A stretch of 64,000 nucleotides of DNA from Hepsetus odoe (GCA_017165825.1 CM029384.1:12778623-12842622); one strand, 5' to 3'; shown: positions 23,401-34,678, counted from the first letter of the stretch. Notes: generated from the sequence alone by a model not told the origin. Translations and numbers: made by a program.

Positions 23401-26400
23401 GCCAGAGCACTTGCATAACTTGCTGTGATTTCAAAAAGCTGCTTTCATCTGATTTCAGTTGAGATGGCATTGGAGGCTACTGTTTTAAACCCCAGTACTT
23501 CACATGATAACAAAATTATGATACATCCAAATTGTGAACACAAACATTGCCCATACCACAGGCTTAAAATGTCTGGACATTTATATGACAAACGATCTAC
23601 TTAATGTGAGAATATGAGTAAATGCTTGCCAGGCCTCTGGATTTACTTGCTTGCTTGCTGATGTCCTGCTTCCCATCGGAACCTATTAGCACAAATAGCT
23701 GAAGAGGCATTACAGGTCCTCAACCTTAATTATCAGCCTGTGTGTGTCCACCCAGCAATTTTTGAAAATGCTACTTTTTCTGCAGCAAAAACCATGTTCT
23801 TATTCAGCATATTCAGCTATAGCTAGCTAACTCAGTACATGGATTAAGGGTCTTGATATCAGAGGAGTGGATTATCTTAAAGATATCAAAGAGGTTGATC
23901 CGCTTAGGTATTATTCATAATTTTCTCTGAGCCATTTCACTCAAAAAATAAAAATGAAAAGAAGAGAAAATGAGTAACATGTATTCCTCTCACATAATGA
24001 GAAAAAAGGGTGAGCTTATCTGTGTCTGTGCAGAATGGTTTGTATGCATGTGTATGTGTGAATAGAGGGTCTGTCTGCTGACCTAGAGATGCAGGCAGGA
24101 AGAGCTGAATATCACAACTTCATATGAAACATTAAGGATGGTCGATCTTCTCAAGCCCTGGCTGTCTTTTCAAAGACATCCATCCATACCCTGTTAATAA
24201 AAATTTCTATGCCTATGTCTTTCTATGTCTATGGCACAAACTATGTAAATGTAGCTTCAGTGGTACAACGTGACCTTTAAGATCTTTAAGTGTGTGCCTT
24301 TCAAGAGGTGAATACGACATACAACATTTAGTATGTGAATGGGTTAATATAGGTATTTTGACAAGTGTCAAGGATAGTGTTTACCTGGGATTACCTGGAT
24401 GTTGTTTTTTTTTTAGTACACCTAAATCACATGATTAAGAACACACAGAATAGCAGGTACAGTTGTCATTGGAAAAAGGTGGACTGACCAGACAAGTGAA
24501 TTGGAACTGGACTGAAACTTCAATTTTAGAGAGATTTTAAGTATCCAAAGTATGACACAACTCCATTCCATTCCCTATACTCTTTTTTAAACAATTTCTA
24601 TTGCAAATATAGTGGTTAATATAGTGCTTTCAGCAGAATTTTACCTGCTAAAAGAGCCACCTCAACCACGTCAGACTTTAACTCATCATTAAAATACACT
24701 GCTCAAAAGAAAAAGAAACACTTTGAAAACACATCAGATCTCAGTTGGGGAAAAAAATCATGTTGGATATCAATACTGAAATGGAATGGGTAATATGTTA
24801 GGAACAAAAGGATGCCACATCATTTGTTGAAAATGAAAATGATCAACCTAAAGAGGGCTTAATTCAAAGTCACCAAGAAATTTAAACAGAAAAACTGATG
24901 CGGCAGGCTAGTTCAATTAGCTGAAATGTCATTGCAGAAACTCAAAATGATACTCAGTAGTTTGTATGGACCCCACATGCTTGTATGCATGCCTGACAAC
25001 ATAGGGGTTCCTCATGAGATGACGGATGGTGTCCTGGGATATCTCCTCCCAGACCTTGACCAGGGCATTATTGAGCTCCTGGACAGTCTGAGGTGCAATG
25101 TGGCAGCGTCGGATGGACCTAAACATGATGTCCAAGAGATGTTCTATTGGTTTTAGGTCAGGCCAGTCAATGGTATCAATTCCTTCATCCTCCAGGAACT
25201 GCCTGCACATTCTTGCCACACGAGGCCGGGCATTATCAGGCACCAGGAGGAACCCAGGATCCACTGCACCAGCGAAGTGTCTAACAATGAGTTTAAGGAT
25301 TTCATCCCGATACCTAACGGCAAATGTACAGTTTATCCTGTACAGGTCTGTGCGTCCCTCCATGGATATGCGACCTAACAACAATGACCCACCACCAAAC
25401 CGATCATGCTGAACAAAGTTGCAGGCGGCATAACGTTCACCGAGCTCACATAAGCTCAGAGTGAATCTGCACTCATCTGTGAAAAGCACAGGGCACCAGT
25501 GCCGGACCTGCCCATTCTGGTGTTCTCTTGCAAATGCCAGCTGAGCTCCATGGTGCCAGGCAGTGAGCAGAGGGCCCATTAGAAGATGTCGGGCCCACAA
25601 GGCACCCTCATGAAGTCTGTTTCTAATGGTTTGGTCAGAGACATTCATGCCAGTGGCCTTATCCTCCTTGCACAAAGGAGGAGATACCAGTCCTGCTGAT
25701 GGGTTAAGGACCTCCAACGGCCCTGTCCAGCTCTCCTAGAGTAACTGCCTGTTTCCTGGAATCTCCTCCATGCTCTTGAGACAGAGCAGACCTTCTGGCA
25801 ATGGCACATATTGATTTGCCATCCTGGTGGAGTTGGACTGCCTGTGCAATCTATGTAGGGTCCCGGTATCGCCTCATGCTAACAGTAGTGACACTGACCC
25901 TAGTCAAATGCAAAATTACTGAAAAGCAGTCAAAAAAAGATGAGGAGGGAAAAAATGTCTGTAGCCTCCTCCTCCAAAACCATTCCTGTTTTTGGGGTCG
26001 TCTCATTGTTGCCCCTTTAGTGCACCTGTTGTTAATTTCATTAACACCAAAACAGCTGATTAACAACCCCCTCTGATACTTAACTGACCAGATCAACATC
26101 CCAGAAGTTTAACTGACTTGACACTATACTCTGATTAAAAAGTGTTCCTTAAATTCTTTTGAGGAGTGCATGGTACAATACATTGTTTATATAAACAAAC
26201 CAGCATTCATGACAAATGCCTGGAAAGAACAGTGAAAAATAACTTACATGTATCTCAGCTCGGATTCTCTCCGCACCAACATATCCCGTATCCTCTCAAT
26301 TTTGAACAACTCCCCCTCAATGTCATCCACAGTGATGGTGGAGTCAGCCATTGAAACAATGCCTTCTTCATCTGTGAGGGGCAAAGGAAGTAAATTAGCA

Positions 26401-29400
26401 CAGAAACTAAGCCTAAACCCACTAATACAAAGTTTGCACAAAGGCCTATTGTCACTTCTCATTGTGATAACTTACATTGACTAAAATATTATGCCTAATG
26501 TTTATTTATTTATTTATTTATTTTGAACCACCGTGAAACTTTATTAACATGGTGTATAATCACTAACATATTTTCCAAATTCTCTCTAATTTAATGTTGA
26601 TAGAAATGCATAGCTTTTATCTCTGTTCTAGACATATTTATATACATTTCTCACACTTTTACATAAAATCTGTCAAACTGCACAGGACTAGCAAATCACT
26701 GAAAATCTATATATACACACAAGTTGTTAATTTTTTTTCTCTTTTTCATAGTCTGGTTAAAAACTTAAACGTTGGTTTTAAGAAGGCTCATGAATCTAGT
26801 CATGTAACTTGAGTGGAAAATTTTGCCTATTGCTTGAACATAACTGCAATGGTAAATTAAAGTAACTTAAAATAATATGGTGTGCTAACTGAATAGAAGC
26901 TGAAGTGATAAAAATGCTCCTGTTAGCAGCACAGTCCTCCAACCCTACAGTACTAATAGTGATATTCAGTGAACCAGGCACTGAGGTCACTGCTTCTCTA
27001 TGCTGTGAGTCAATCCATTGGTGTAGACCACTGACATTCCAACAACAGCCTGGCCTTGCTCCTTAATCCATCTCCACGGAAACAAGCAGGAAATTAGTTC
27101 CGCTGGTTCCGCTGCATGCATTTTTTCCTTCCATAATTGAACATGTTTGATGGAGGGAGGGGGTGATGGTGGCAAAGCCTGATTCATTGCAAACATATTA
27201 TTTTAGCACACAACTGTATATACTGTTGTGCGCATCTCTATCTGTCTGTCTATCAGTCTATCTATCTATGAAGCTCCTAGCAACTTTATCTGCAGCTAAA
27301 AAAGAAAGGTTATTTCTAATTAAGTGAAAGCTGCTGGTAGCATAATACCAGCTACTATGGACTTTATTCTAAATGCATTTCAGTGTACTCAGTGATCAAC
27401 ATACAACAATACTGCATAGTAAATTCTTGGCATCCTGGTCATGTTTTGCTGCATATTTTATTGATTTTCAAAGTGTAAACACACAACCTCAGCATGGAAC
27501 ACACTGCACATTTTGACCTTCAGCTCCTACATTCAGACTGATACGCGTTCTGTTGAGGTGTACTTTCAAATTGGTGCGATGTGGCATGTTATACAATAAA
27601 CAATAAACTCTTAATGTAACATTTTGACATTAAATCTTGCCATTAAGTCTAGCTGATTCAAAATTATAGTCACTTTATCACTGGCTACATCCTTGTTTGC
27701 TTCCTACTCCTCAAATAGTTTAAAATATAGGCTGCCGAACCTAAACAGCACGGGAAAAAATAAATAAAGCGTAAACAGGGACTAAAATGTGTAGTTTTGT
27801 TGTTGTTGTCTTATTAAAAGCCTAAACTAATCGTAACTTGCTGTTTATTATGTAGCACTGTACAACCAATTTTGTCAGTTTGTGCAGCTATTGGATATAC
27901 CAGACACATTTCAAAACCAAAATACCAGCAAAAAAAGAAATCCTAACAGCAACAATTATAACTTTTTTCTAAACAAAATAAAAAAAAAAAAAAAAAATAA
28001 AACACCATTTTCTAAAATTTGAAATTGTGGACAACAAAGCACATAATGTTAACAGTGCTGTTAAAACGTTTACACACAACTGTACTTAGAAGCCAAATGG
28101 CATAAAATTATTTGCACCTGTATATTGGCTGCTATTAAATATTTTTTTGGAGCCAAGAAATTTGTTCTGGTTTGTTCTGTTTTCTTCTGTGCTTTATAGA
28201 AATTAGAGCCTCTGAAAATGAACTGACTAATAGTAAAAAAAAAAGAATGCTGGAATATTCCATTAAACTGGATTTTTGAACATTCAGTAGATCTTTCTTG
28301 AAGGCTTTTACATTTCCCAAACTAGAATATGAATACACATAACAGTACCAGCAGAACACAAAAAATACTCCTGCCTACTATGTACATAAAGATATGGACT
28401 TGTCTATAGACTAGATCCAAAGAAGATATGGACTTGTCTATAGACTAGTTGGGCAGATACATATCCAGCCTTCCACTTTCACACTTCTCAAAAAGCCATC
28501 AGGTGTGTTCTTTCACCACTAACCTACTCTCCTTTTCTTGTTCTCTTTCTCATTAAATCTATAAGTCATGAGTCATCTCATGGCACCACACTGTGATTGG
28601 CTTTTAATTGCCTGACCTTGTCAGAGAACAGAAGATCCTAAGCAAACCACAGCAATATCACTGGGGAAAAGGAGAAAGGAAGACAGAAAAACAAGGGTAA
28701 TAATACAAAGATAAGCATCGGTAAGATTCAAGGGTCATTCATTTAAGTTTAGCTGGGTAATGCATTTATTTGCATATGTTCTGCAACGCTGTCATTGCTG
28801 CCCTGTAATTCTCCAAATTGCATGTGACAAGTTGATTTCTTTCTGTCACTCCACTCATCAGTGTGGGCTCTCTGAGCATGCTCTGTTCTGCTTGCTACAC
28901 ATGATTGCTTTTGTCCACGTCAACACCACTGTCCATCACAAACTGAGAAGGGAGGGAGGAAAAATAGCACATGACATTAAATGGTATCTGTGCTTGAGTA
29001 TTTAGAGGCACAGTGTTCAGGACATGGAGTATGCCTAGTCAGTGGACTAATGCACCATTAAAAATCCTTTAAGTCTAAGGTTGTGTCTAATGCATGTGTC
29101 TTCAAAATGACTTTTTTCTAACATGATCCAGTTGGTGTAGCCGTGGCCTAATGTTTAGAGAAGAGGGATTGTAGCCCGCTGTCGATTCAATCCCCTAGAT
29201 CAGCACAAAAAATGCAAGCAGTGAACAATGTTTTCCCACTTCCTTATTGATCCATCGGCACCTAACCTCACAAATGCCCCCAGGGTGCAGGCATTGCACT
29301 ACGGTGTATGTAGGAAATGTTAAATGCATTTCAAAGTGCTATCATTCCAATACTTAATTGTTTTTACAGAAATGTTCTGTTAAGTATATAAGATACAAAA

Positions 29401-32400
29401 ACAATCAAACAAACGATCTACCAAAGCGTTTTAAGACGAAAACTGTAATTCTGTATATTTCTAAGTTTGGTCTTTCACATAGAGGGCTACCTTTACAGAA
29501 GTAAGACATTGTGGCAATAATACACCTCAATAAAAGGAAAGGTTCTGGTGCATCCTAGCTCTGCCTATGGTGCTGTAGATTATTTTACAACATAACTGGA
29601 GTCCATATGCCCCTAACTAAATTCATTAGACATAATTTGGAAAAGCAAATGCCTATCTATAAAATGTCTCAGCAATGTTGTACTGAGGGTGTATGTTGAT
29701 GAAAACCAAACCATGAGATCTAGGAAATTTTCCACAGACTTGCTAGACAGCGTAATTTGAAAGCTCAGATCCAGTGAAGGAACTTTTTTGTAGCATTCAC
29801 CAAGAAAACGATAGCCTTCATTTTTGAACTGGAGAGATACCCATACAAACTAAGTAATCATGAACAAAGGACCTTGGTCAGGCATGTAATAAGAACCCAA
29901 TGTTCACTATGAATGAGATCCAGGGATCTTATGAGGAAGTAGGAAAGCCTAACAAAAGGACAACCATCTGAGTAGCACTCCACCAGGACCTTAATGGTGG
30001 AGTAGCCTGATGAAAGTCAATTTTAACATGAGTCTCCTACAACCCTGTCCGAGTCACAGCACTTGAAAGACCCTTACCCAGAGGGCCATGCATCACAGCA
30101 TTCACAAAAAGCATGTGCCCACACACACAGGAGGTCTGCAGACTTTATCATAAGTAAACAAACTGGCTCTGACACCCTAAAAAGGCTAGAGGGGAGTGTT
30201 AGAATTCTTTAAGGGAATGTTCACTTACTTTAAAATACATCAAGTTTTCAATATTTGATAATGCATTTAATTCAACCAGATTCCATTTGGAAGCACTTCA
30301 GTGGAGTAGCATCATGCCTATGAATAAGCATGCCAAAAAAACAAGCTAAATTTCCCTAGAAATTAGCTTTGATTTTAACCCAGAACTCCAACAGTCTTGC
30401 TTATATCATTAGTGGATTACAATAAATGTTTGATTGATGACATTATTTTTGCCTTGGCAAACATTTTGGTTACATTTGGTTTCCTGCACATTTTTTAGCA
30501 TTGTTGCAGCGGTGGCTGAAAACGGCAGGTATTGAAGCTAGCGATGTTGGCGTTGTTATGTGGTTACATTCACACAAATTCCATGAACCAAAGATTTCTA
30601 GCAAAATATTGCACAAATCATGCTGCCTTCTTTCCATAATGCATTCTGGTGCAGTCTATTACTAGGGTAAACAATGTACATCATATGAAAAAAATGTACT
30701 TCAGCAAGCATGGTTACCTTCTTTCATTGCTCCAGTTCTTTTGCACCTATTGTAAGCCCTTTCAGGGGGTGCACATGTGTCATGTGCACTCTGACAAATC
30801 TGTGGCTATGCAGCCCTACCAGTGGTTGTAATGCTGTCAACATCTCTATATGTGCTAAATTTGTCTTTTTCTTTTCTTAATGATAATACTCCAGTGCAGA
30901 TTTTCAGTCATCTTAAGGGATAATGCTACTCTGAGACCCCTTCTCAAAACTGTTTTTCACAAAATACAGTATCACTTTTCTCTACATTCAGAACCAATCA
31001 TATCAGCTCCTAGAATAGCTGCACTCTGCACAAATAAATTGTATGTACATTCTTAATCACATTCAGAAGGACATTACTGAAGGATTCCCTCATACATTTC
31101 TCATAACTGGATTTATACTTGATTGCCTAAAAACATTTTAGAATATACATTTTATTAGTTTTATTGATTAAATTCTGATCATCTGTTGCATAAAATCTTG
31201 TCTTAACATTTTAATTCTAACTAAGGGCTACATTCAGTAAATGTAGGGAGCAGGCCTCATGATCGCAAGGTCATAAGATCAAGCCAGACCAGGAGGTTAC
31301 CCTGAGGTACCCTTGATCATGGTCCCCATCAATGCTCCCTTGGTGCTGGATGTATGGCTGCCCCCTGCTGCATGGTTTATGTATGAGTAAAATATGGAAA
31401 AAGTTTCACCGTGAAAAAATTTCACTGTGTTTCGCTGTGTGATGTGCTGTGTATTCATTATGACAAGTAGTCACTTTAACTTCACTTTCATTTGAAAAAT
31501 TAATGTATTTTATCAGTTGGCAAAATGCATTGCAATGTCTGTTGTGCTGTGCTGTAGATCCTCATATCTGTTATGATCTTACATGTTTTAAAAGATGGAG
31601 TAGAAAATGACAACGTAAGTAAAAGACATTACTTTTAAACAGTTTCTGTTATTGAAGTCATGCCATTAACAGCCATGTTATACAAGTCTTGCAAACCAAT
31701 ATAATGACTGTCATAGTCCCCTCAAGAATAATAAAGGCTCATAAGACACCAAGAAGGCAGGACTGAATTGAATGTACTTTCCATATAAATGACTCACCTC
31801 AATGAGAACTGTTTTTTTCCCACTTTTTTTTTTTAACAGTAGTGGTAAACCTTATTACCTTTTTAAAGCTCACCTTTCACTTCCCAGTCTGTATTGTCTT
31901 TATTTAGCAACTAAGATGAAAAAGCAGCTTCTAGGTTATGGATTATTTGTAATGAAATCTACAATATTAACACGTTTCTGCACATTCAGCCTATCGCAGA
32001 TTAACCTTGTCAGTTAGCTCAGAAGTCATAAGCAGTGTTTAAACCCAGATCAAGTTTTGAATTGTGCATGAACTACAACAGTCTGCTTGAATTTAAGGAA
32101 TACTGAGAGGCTGTAAATTGCCATTCAAATAAGAATAGTTACTGTTCATGTAAAAACATAAAAACATTGGACTTTGGAAATCAGGGAAAAGGTACTTGAA
32201 GACTTGCAGTTCACTACCAAGAAGAGTGATTCTCTCCAAAAGTAACCAACTAACTAGACTTTTTGTTAAGGGCTTAGGGTTAGTGTTTTCTTTAGTATTA
32301 TTCCCTGAAGTCTACGCTTTTCCTTTGTTCAACCCCCCTTGTCCTCCACCTCCATATACAATTTACAGTTAAAGCGTGCACACAATGCTGAGAGCAGAGG

Positions 32401-34678
32401 AACAAGCTTCTGTTTCTCACACAATGCCTTGTTAGCTGGCCAGCAACAAGAGGCTTCAGATAGGCATAAAGAGTCTGTGTGGAGAAAATCTGTATCATGT
32501 CATCCATGTCGTTTTCATGCTGCTGAGTTAATCCACGAGTGACTTACTTAGAACCGACTAATCAAAAGAAGGACATCAATTTATTTGAGTAAGGGGGTGT
32601 CATCCTGTAGCAACAAAGCAGAGTCCACTAATGGTGTGTACGCGGTTGGGTAGGCTAACAACATTATCTGGAAAACAGAGTTTGCACTCAGAGCAGAGTA
32701 AATAACATGAGTTGAACATTAAATAGATTACATTTTAATTTAAATTTGCATTTTTCATAATAGGGGCCATTAGTGCTAGAAAATGTATACTAATATACTG
32801 TGATAGTAATATATCATGATATTGCTTTTCAGTTTTTTTATTATTATATATTTTATACATTATTTGCATTATATCAATAACTTAAGCCATTTAGCCATTG
32901 TTCCTTATGTCAGATTTATTTGATCTTTTAGGTTTTTGCCTTTAAGCTTTCACTTTCTATTTTATGCACTTTGTTGATACTAAACCTGACACTTTAGGGC
33001 AATGTATGTCTTGTCGGTTTGTTTGAAATGAATTGTTTAAAATTTCTTTCCTAACATTTACAGCATTTAGCAGACGCTCTTATCCAGAGCAACTTCCATG
33101 TCCTAATTACAGGGACAGTCCCCCTGGAGCAACTCAGGTTTAAGGGTCTTGCTCAGGGACCCAGTGGTGGTGGGATTCCAACCGGGGACCTTTTGATCCA
33201 GAGGTCTGTAGCCAAGTACCCTACCACTAGACCACCGCCACCCCTAACCACTGAAGTGGCTAAATTCTGGTTAATCTTTCAACTGGATTAAAATGATACG
33301 ACAGTTATTAGCACTGTTGCCTTCAATGTGATGAGGTTCTGGGTTTGATTGCCAGTCGGGGTAGCCTGGATACTTTTTGTGGGTTTGCACATTCTCTCCA
33401 TGTCTGCATGTGTTTCCTCCCACGGGGTAAAGAAATGCATGTCAAGTGGTTTAAATTGTTCTCAGGTTTAAGTATGTTTGTCTATGTGTTTGCCCTGCAA
33501 CGGACTGGACCTCTCCAAGGTGTTTCTATAGCTTTTTCCATACATCCTGGGATTGATTTCAGTAATGTGAACTGGGGAATTCCAGTGGTCAGTCTGGACT
33601 AAATAAATGCAGATGGATTATTGCTAAGCTTCTGGTAAGTCCACCCCTGACTGTCTGAAATTTAGTGAATCATACACCCTCTCTGTAAACATATTTAGAA
33701 CCCACTTCTACAAACATCTCCTCAGATGCAGAAAAATGCACTTTGAACTGTGTTCAACCTGATATTGCTTGTCTGAGTAACACCCAATTACCAAAGAGCA
33801 GTTACAAGTTAATTGGCCCATAGGCTATCACTTTGACAAGGATTTTTATTAAAGTTTCTGTATCCCACAATTTACAAGCATGATGAATGTCAGTGGGGTT
33901 TCCTTTTTCTTTTTACTGGACACAGGAATCTGTGCAGACAGAAATTACTCTAGGTTAAAGCATACAAAGTAAAATATATAGGAAGAAATGGCATTTCAAT
34001 TTTAAGACAGACAACTGACTTGGCTGTAATACACTGCTTAAAATATGATTGTTTACCCTTAAAAATAATCATGCAAATACATAAAAATGAAGCCATATAG
34101 ATGCATATAACTTAAATTATCTATGAGGCTTAATTTGAATTAATATGAAAGCTTGTTTTTAAACAGAAAAGGGAGCAGTGTAGCAGATTATCTTTAAACA
34201 GGTGAAGGAACAGTGAAGCCAAAGTTGAACGTGAAATAAATTAATAACAGTTAGCTTTGTGACATAAGCACAGGGGTAATGATTGCATCACTATTCAGAT
34301 TATTTGGAATACTTAACTATATTTGGACTACTAAGTTCAGTTAATGACTAAATTTTAGTCAAATCATTAATGGCTAATGACCAAATCTTAACCAGGTAAT
34401 ATCCATGTCAGATTTATTATATGTATTTTGGTCTGGAAGTCTTCTGATCTTACCTGAGCAAATATCTAATTAAGCCATGGTTATGTCTGTGGAACAGTCT
34501 GTGACGTCATAATACCATCCCATGCTTATTTTATTGAACTAACTGTTATTAATGTTTTACACTTTCAAGTTTGACTTCACTGGTCCTTCACCTGCATACC
34601 TGTTATGGCTGCATCCTCAGCTGCCTCCGCTTGCTCCACAGACCCAGAGTGTCTCAGTGGTTTTTGCTCTTTCTCCAT
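13451..34678 (-). CDS. bmerb1-like: bMERB domain protein, BMERB1 (C16orf45)-like, six coding exons
   Basis: Coding exons in transcript order are 34600-34678, 26248-26371, 21579-21652, 19074-19188, 14946-15028 and 13451-13569. They join in phase to 594 nt, or 197 residues plus stop (human BMERB1 is about 204). Known family: small coiled-coil bMERB proteins bind Rab GTPases or the cytoskeleton; human BMERB1 is neuronal. Here the N-terminus shares the Lys-Pro-Leu-Arg motif with BMERB1. The bMERB core (about residues 45-150) shows RRESELRYMMDDIQLC, a KLVETRDFLVDD block and REKEEDKEMAEFLR. The C-terminus ends Cys-Cys-Gly-Phe-Thr-Cys-Ser-Ile-Met, a CaaX-like box. An in-frame TGA 18 bases upstream fixes the start. 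The last junction has a second phase-compatible option (189 residues). Neighbours mfsd6l and pik3r6 are on the same strand. Being bmerb1 itself or a second-locus paralogue is discussed under findings. Confidence 0.93.
14021..14257 (-). mobile_element. SINE S3 (composite with CCAT tail) in the last intron
   Basis: The minus-strand element has an S1-like tRNA head (CCGCTGCC complement, B box GGGTTCGAGCCCC) but a different body ending in GGATGG repeats. The 13-base word ACTTATCAAACAT at 14008-14020 and 14258-14270 is a perfect target-site duplication. A second S3 copy is at about 35549-35803. Confidence 0.93.
14441..14468. repeat. (GATT)n microsatellite
   Basis: Seven uninterrupted GATT units in the last intron of the bMERB gene. 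Confidence 0.95.
14946..15028 (-). CDS. bmerb1-like: bMERB gene coding exon 5
   Basis: Acceptor CTTCCAAACAG; encodes EKEEDKEMAEFLRAKIPTSS then a basic Lys-Lys-Ser-Arg stretch. Donor ATGG|GTACAT at 14946 is chosen because its phase fits the strong acceptor of exon 6. A donor AG|GTTCAT eight bases earlier (exon end 14954) fits an alternative acceptor. Confidence 0.8.
15965..16330. repeat. diverged direct duplication, copy 1
   Basis: Aligns with 17893-18228 in the same orientation through blocks such as AAACTCTTCAGA, GCTAAAATCAGCATTTGT, CATTCAGATTATCT and AAGGCTTTCATATT. By eye it diverges by roughly a quarter, with small indels. Intronic, non-coding. Confidence 0.75.
16850..17520 (+). mobile_element. 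solo LTR of a retroelement
   Basis: Starts TGATGGATTGT and ends AGAATCCAACA, which are imperfect inverted repeats of each other with the TG...CA ends of an LTR. TATT at 16846-16849 and 17521-17524 is a 4-base target-site duplication. A TATA-like GATAAAAAGG lies near 17329 and AATAAA at 17441-17446, giving U3-R-U5 order on the plus strand. The U3 is pyrimidine-rich. No internal region or second LTR adjoins it. It lies antisense in intron 4 of the bMERB gene. Confidence 0.82.
17893..18228. repeat. diverged direct duplication, copy 2
   Basis: Partner of 15965-16330, about 1.9 kb downstream, with the same block order. The solo LTR lies between the two copies. Confidence 0.75.
18571..18660. repeat. 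second diverged duplicate pair, copy 1
   Basis: The block CTAGAGCTTTGACTCCTTTC followed by CAATCAGCTGTTG reappears, diverged, at about 19402-19480, on the other side of coding exon 4. Confidence 0.6.
18766..18791. repeat. (TG)n microsatellite
   Basis: Short TG tract in intron 4 of the bMERB gene. Confidence 0.9.
19074..19188 (-). CDS. bmerb1-like: bMERB gene coding exon 4
   Basis: Acceptor TTTTGGCAG, donor TGAG|GTTGGT. Encodes the charged helix with EDKQREEELLQQIHK and LVETRDFLVDDVEFERL, the most conserved part of the family. Confidence 0.93.
19402..19480. repeat. second diverged duplicate pair, copy 2
   Basis: Contains CTAGAGCTTTGATTCATTTC then CATTCAGCTGTTG. Partner of 18571-18660, in the same orientation. 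Confidence 0.6.
19481..21578. other. bMERB gene intron 3, main part
   Basis: AT-rich with scattered homopolymer runs. No transposon or additional exon was recognised. Confidence 0.4.
21579..21652 (-). CDS. bmerb1-like: bMERB gene coding exon 3
   Basis: Acceptor TTTTTTCCTTCAG, donor CCAG|GTAGGC. Encodes MMDDIQLCREITRLKKELQK, a coiled-coil helix that continues the bMERB domain. Phases 2 in, 1 out. Confidence 0.93.
21990..22250 (+). mobile_element. L2/CR1-type LINE C-terminal fragment
   Basis: The plus frame at 22004-22261 reads FSVMAPQWWNKHPLVVRTAE then a Thr-Val-Phe-Lys-His-Asn-Leu-Lys segment. This is the typical end of an L2-like reverse transcriptase ORF ('P..WN.LP..vR.a.sl..FK..LKthlF'). 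It is 5' truncated. Confidence 0.75.
22346..22616 (-). mobile_element. tRNA-derived SINE, family S1
   Basis: Reverse-orientation S1 with the tail complement GTGAAAGTGACTATTCTTGT and head complement ATCACTAGGCCAACA. A short internal duplication of the 'CTTGCTCAAG' segment lies near 22500. Confidence 0.88.
22617..24696. other. bMERB gene intron 2, middle part
   Basis: No gene or identified repeat. Homopolymer and CATG-rich stretches only. Confidence 0.4.
24697..26168 (-). mobile_element. Tc1-like DNA transposon with long but defective transposase frame
   Basis: Terminal inverted repeats begin CACTGCTCAAAAG on the left and, reverse complemented, CACTCCTCAAAAG on the right. A TA precedes the left end and a mutated TA (CA) follows the right. 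The minus frame 24929-25717 (262 residues) holds the DDE core: first Asp in Phe-Thr-Asp-Glu-Cys, second in Val-Pro-Asp-Asn-Ala, Glu in Pro-Ile-Glu-His. The usual four residues between Trp-Pro and Asp-Leu are missing, shortening the Asp-Glu spacing from 34 to 30. The N-terminal DNA-binding part is not in this frame. It lies inside bMERB intron 2, with its right end only about 80 bases from coding exon 2. Confidence 0.9.
26248..26371 (-). CDS. bmerb1-like: bMERB gene coding exon 2
   Basis: Acceptor CCCCTCACAG, donor ACAT|GTAAGT. Covers residues 27-67, with MADSTITVDD followed by the start of the bMERB domain and the RRESELRY motif shared with BMERB1. Confidence 0.93.
26498..26523. repeat. (TTTA)n repeat
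   Basis: Short ATTT-type tetramer array in intron 1 of the bMERB gene. Confidence 0.9.
26524..28388. other. bMERB gene intron 1, 3' part
   Basis: No gene or transposon recognised. Holds a CTAT/CTGT tetramer run near 27240-27268 and a poly(A) tract near 27980. Confidence 0.4.
28389..28448. repeat. 26-bp perfect direct repeat
   Basis: The word starting AAGATATGGACTTGTCTATA occupies 28389-28414 and again 28423-28448, with an 8-base spacer. It is not part of any repeat family seen here. Confidence 0.9.
29135..29340 (+). mobile_element. SINE-like tRNA-derived element, other family
   Basis: Head GTAGCCGTGGCCTAATGTTTAG and a B-box-like GTCGATTCAATCC are followed by GCCCCCAGGGTGCAGGCATT and a tail AATGTTAAATGCATTTC. 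Its body differs from S1 and S2. Confidence 0.6.
29341..31229. other. bMERB gene intron 1, middle part
   Basis: AT-rich unique-looking sequence with no exon or repeat recognised. Confidence 0.4.
31230..31490 (+). mobile_element. SINE, family S1, diverged
   Basis: Recognisable by CCAGGAGGTTACCCTGAGGT, GGCTGCCCCCTGCTGCATGG and a tail ATGACAAGTAGTCACTTTAA. A 'TTTCAC(C/T)GTG' motif near 31405 is locally duplicated. Confidence 0.75.
31491..33052. other. bMERB gene intron 1, 5' part
   Basis: No gene recognised. Short frames around 32298-32542 overlap on both strands and lack splice or domain support. Confidence 0.4.
33053..33243 (-). mobile_element. tRNA-derived SINE, family S2
   Basis: Reverse S2 copy with tail complement GCAGACGCTCTTATCCAGAG and head complement CTACCACTAGACCACCGCCA. 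CCTAAC occurs at both flanks, a possible target-site duplication. Confidence 0.88.
33300..33610 (+). mobile_element. fish SINE/LINE-tail type repeat
   Basis: A tRNA-like head with GGTTCTGGGTTTGATTGCC is followed by TTTGCACATTCTCTCCATGT, GTTTCCTCCCACGGG and CCTGCAACGGACTGG. This order is typical of a widespread fish repeat. It is diverged; another piece lies at about 37146-37358 and a scrap near 35455. Confidence 0.7.
34502..34509. promoter_or_regulatory. consensus CRE palindrome TGACGTCA
   Basis: Full CREB/ATF-type octamer about 90 bases inside intron 1 of the bMERB gene. The site is seen; its use is inferred from its position near the first exon. Confidence 0.4.
34600..34678 (-). CDS. bmerb1-like: bMERB gene coding exon 1
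   Basis: Encodes residues 1-26, Met-Glu-Lys-Glu-Gln-Lys-Pro-Leu-Arg onward, acidic and Ala-rich. It ends at an ACAG|GTATGC donor in phase 1. An in-frame stop at 34697-34699 precedes the ATG. Confidence 0.88.

Noticed and set aside
25098..25412. Plus-strand 104-codon frame
   Set aside because: Antisense of the Tc1-like transposase.
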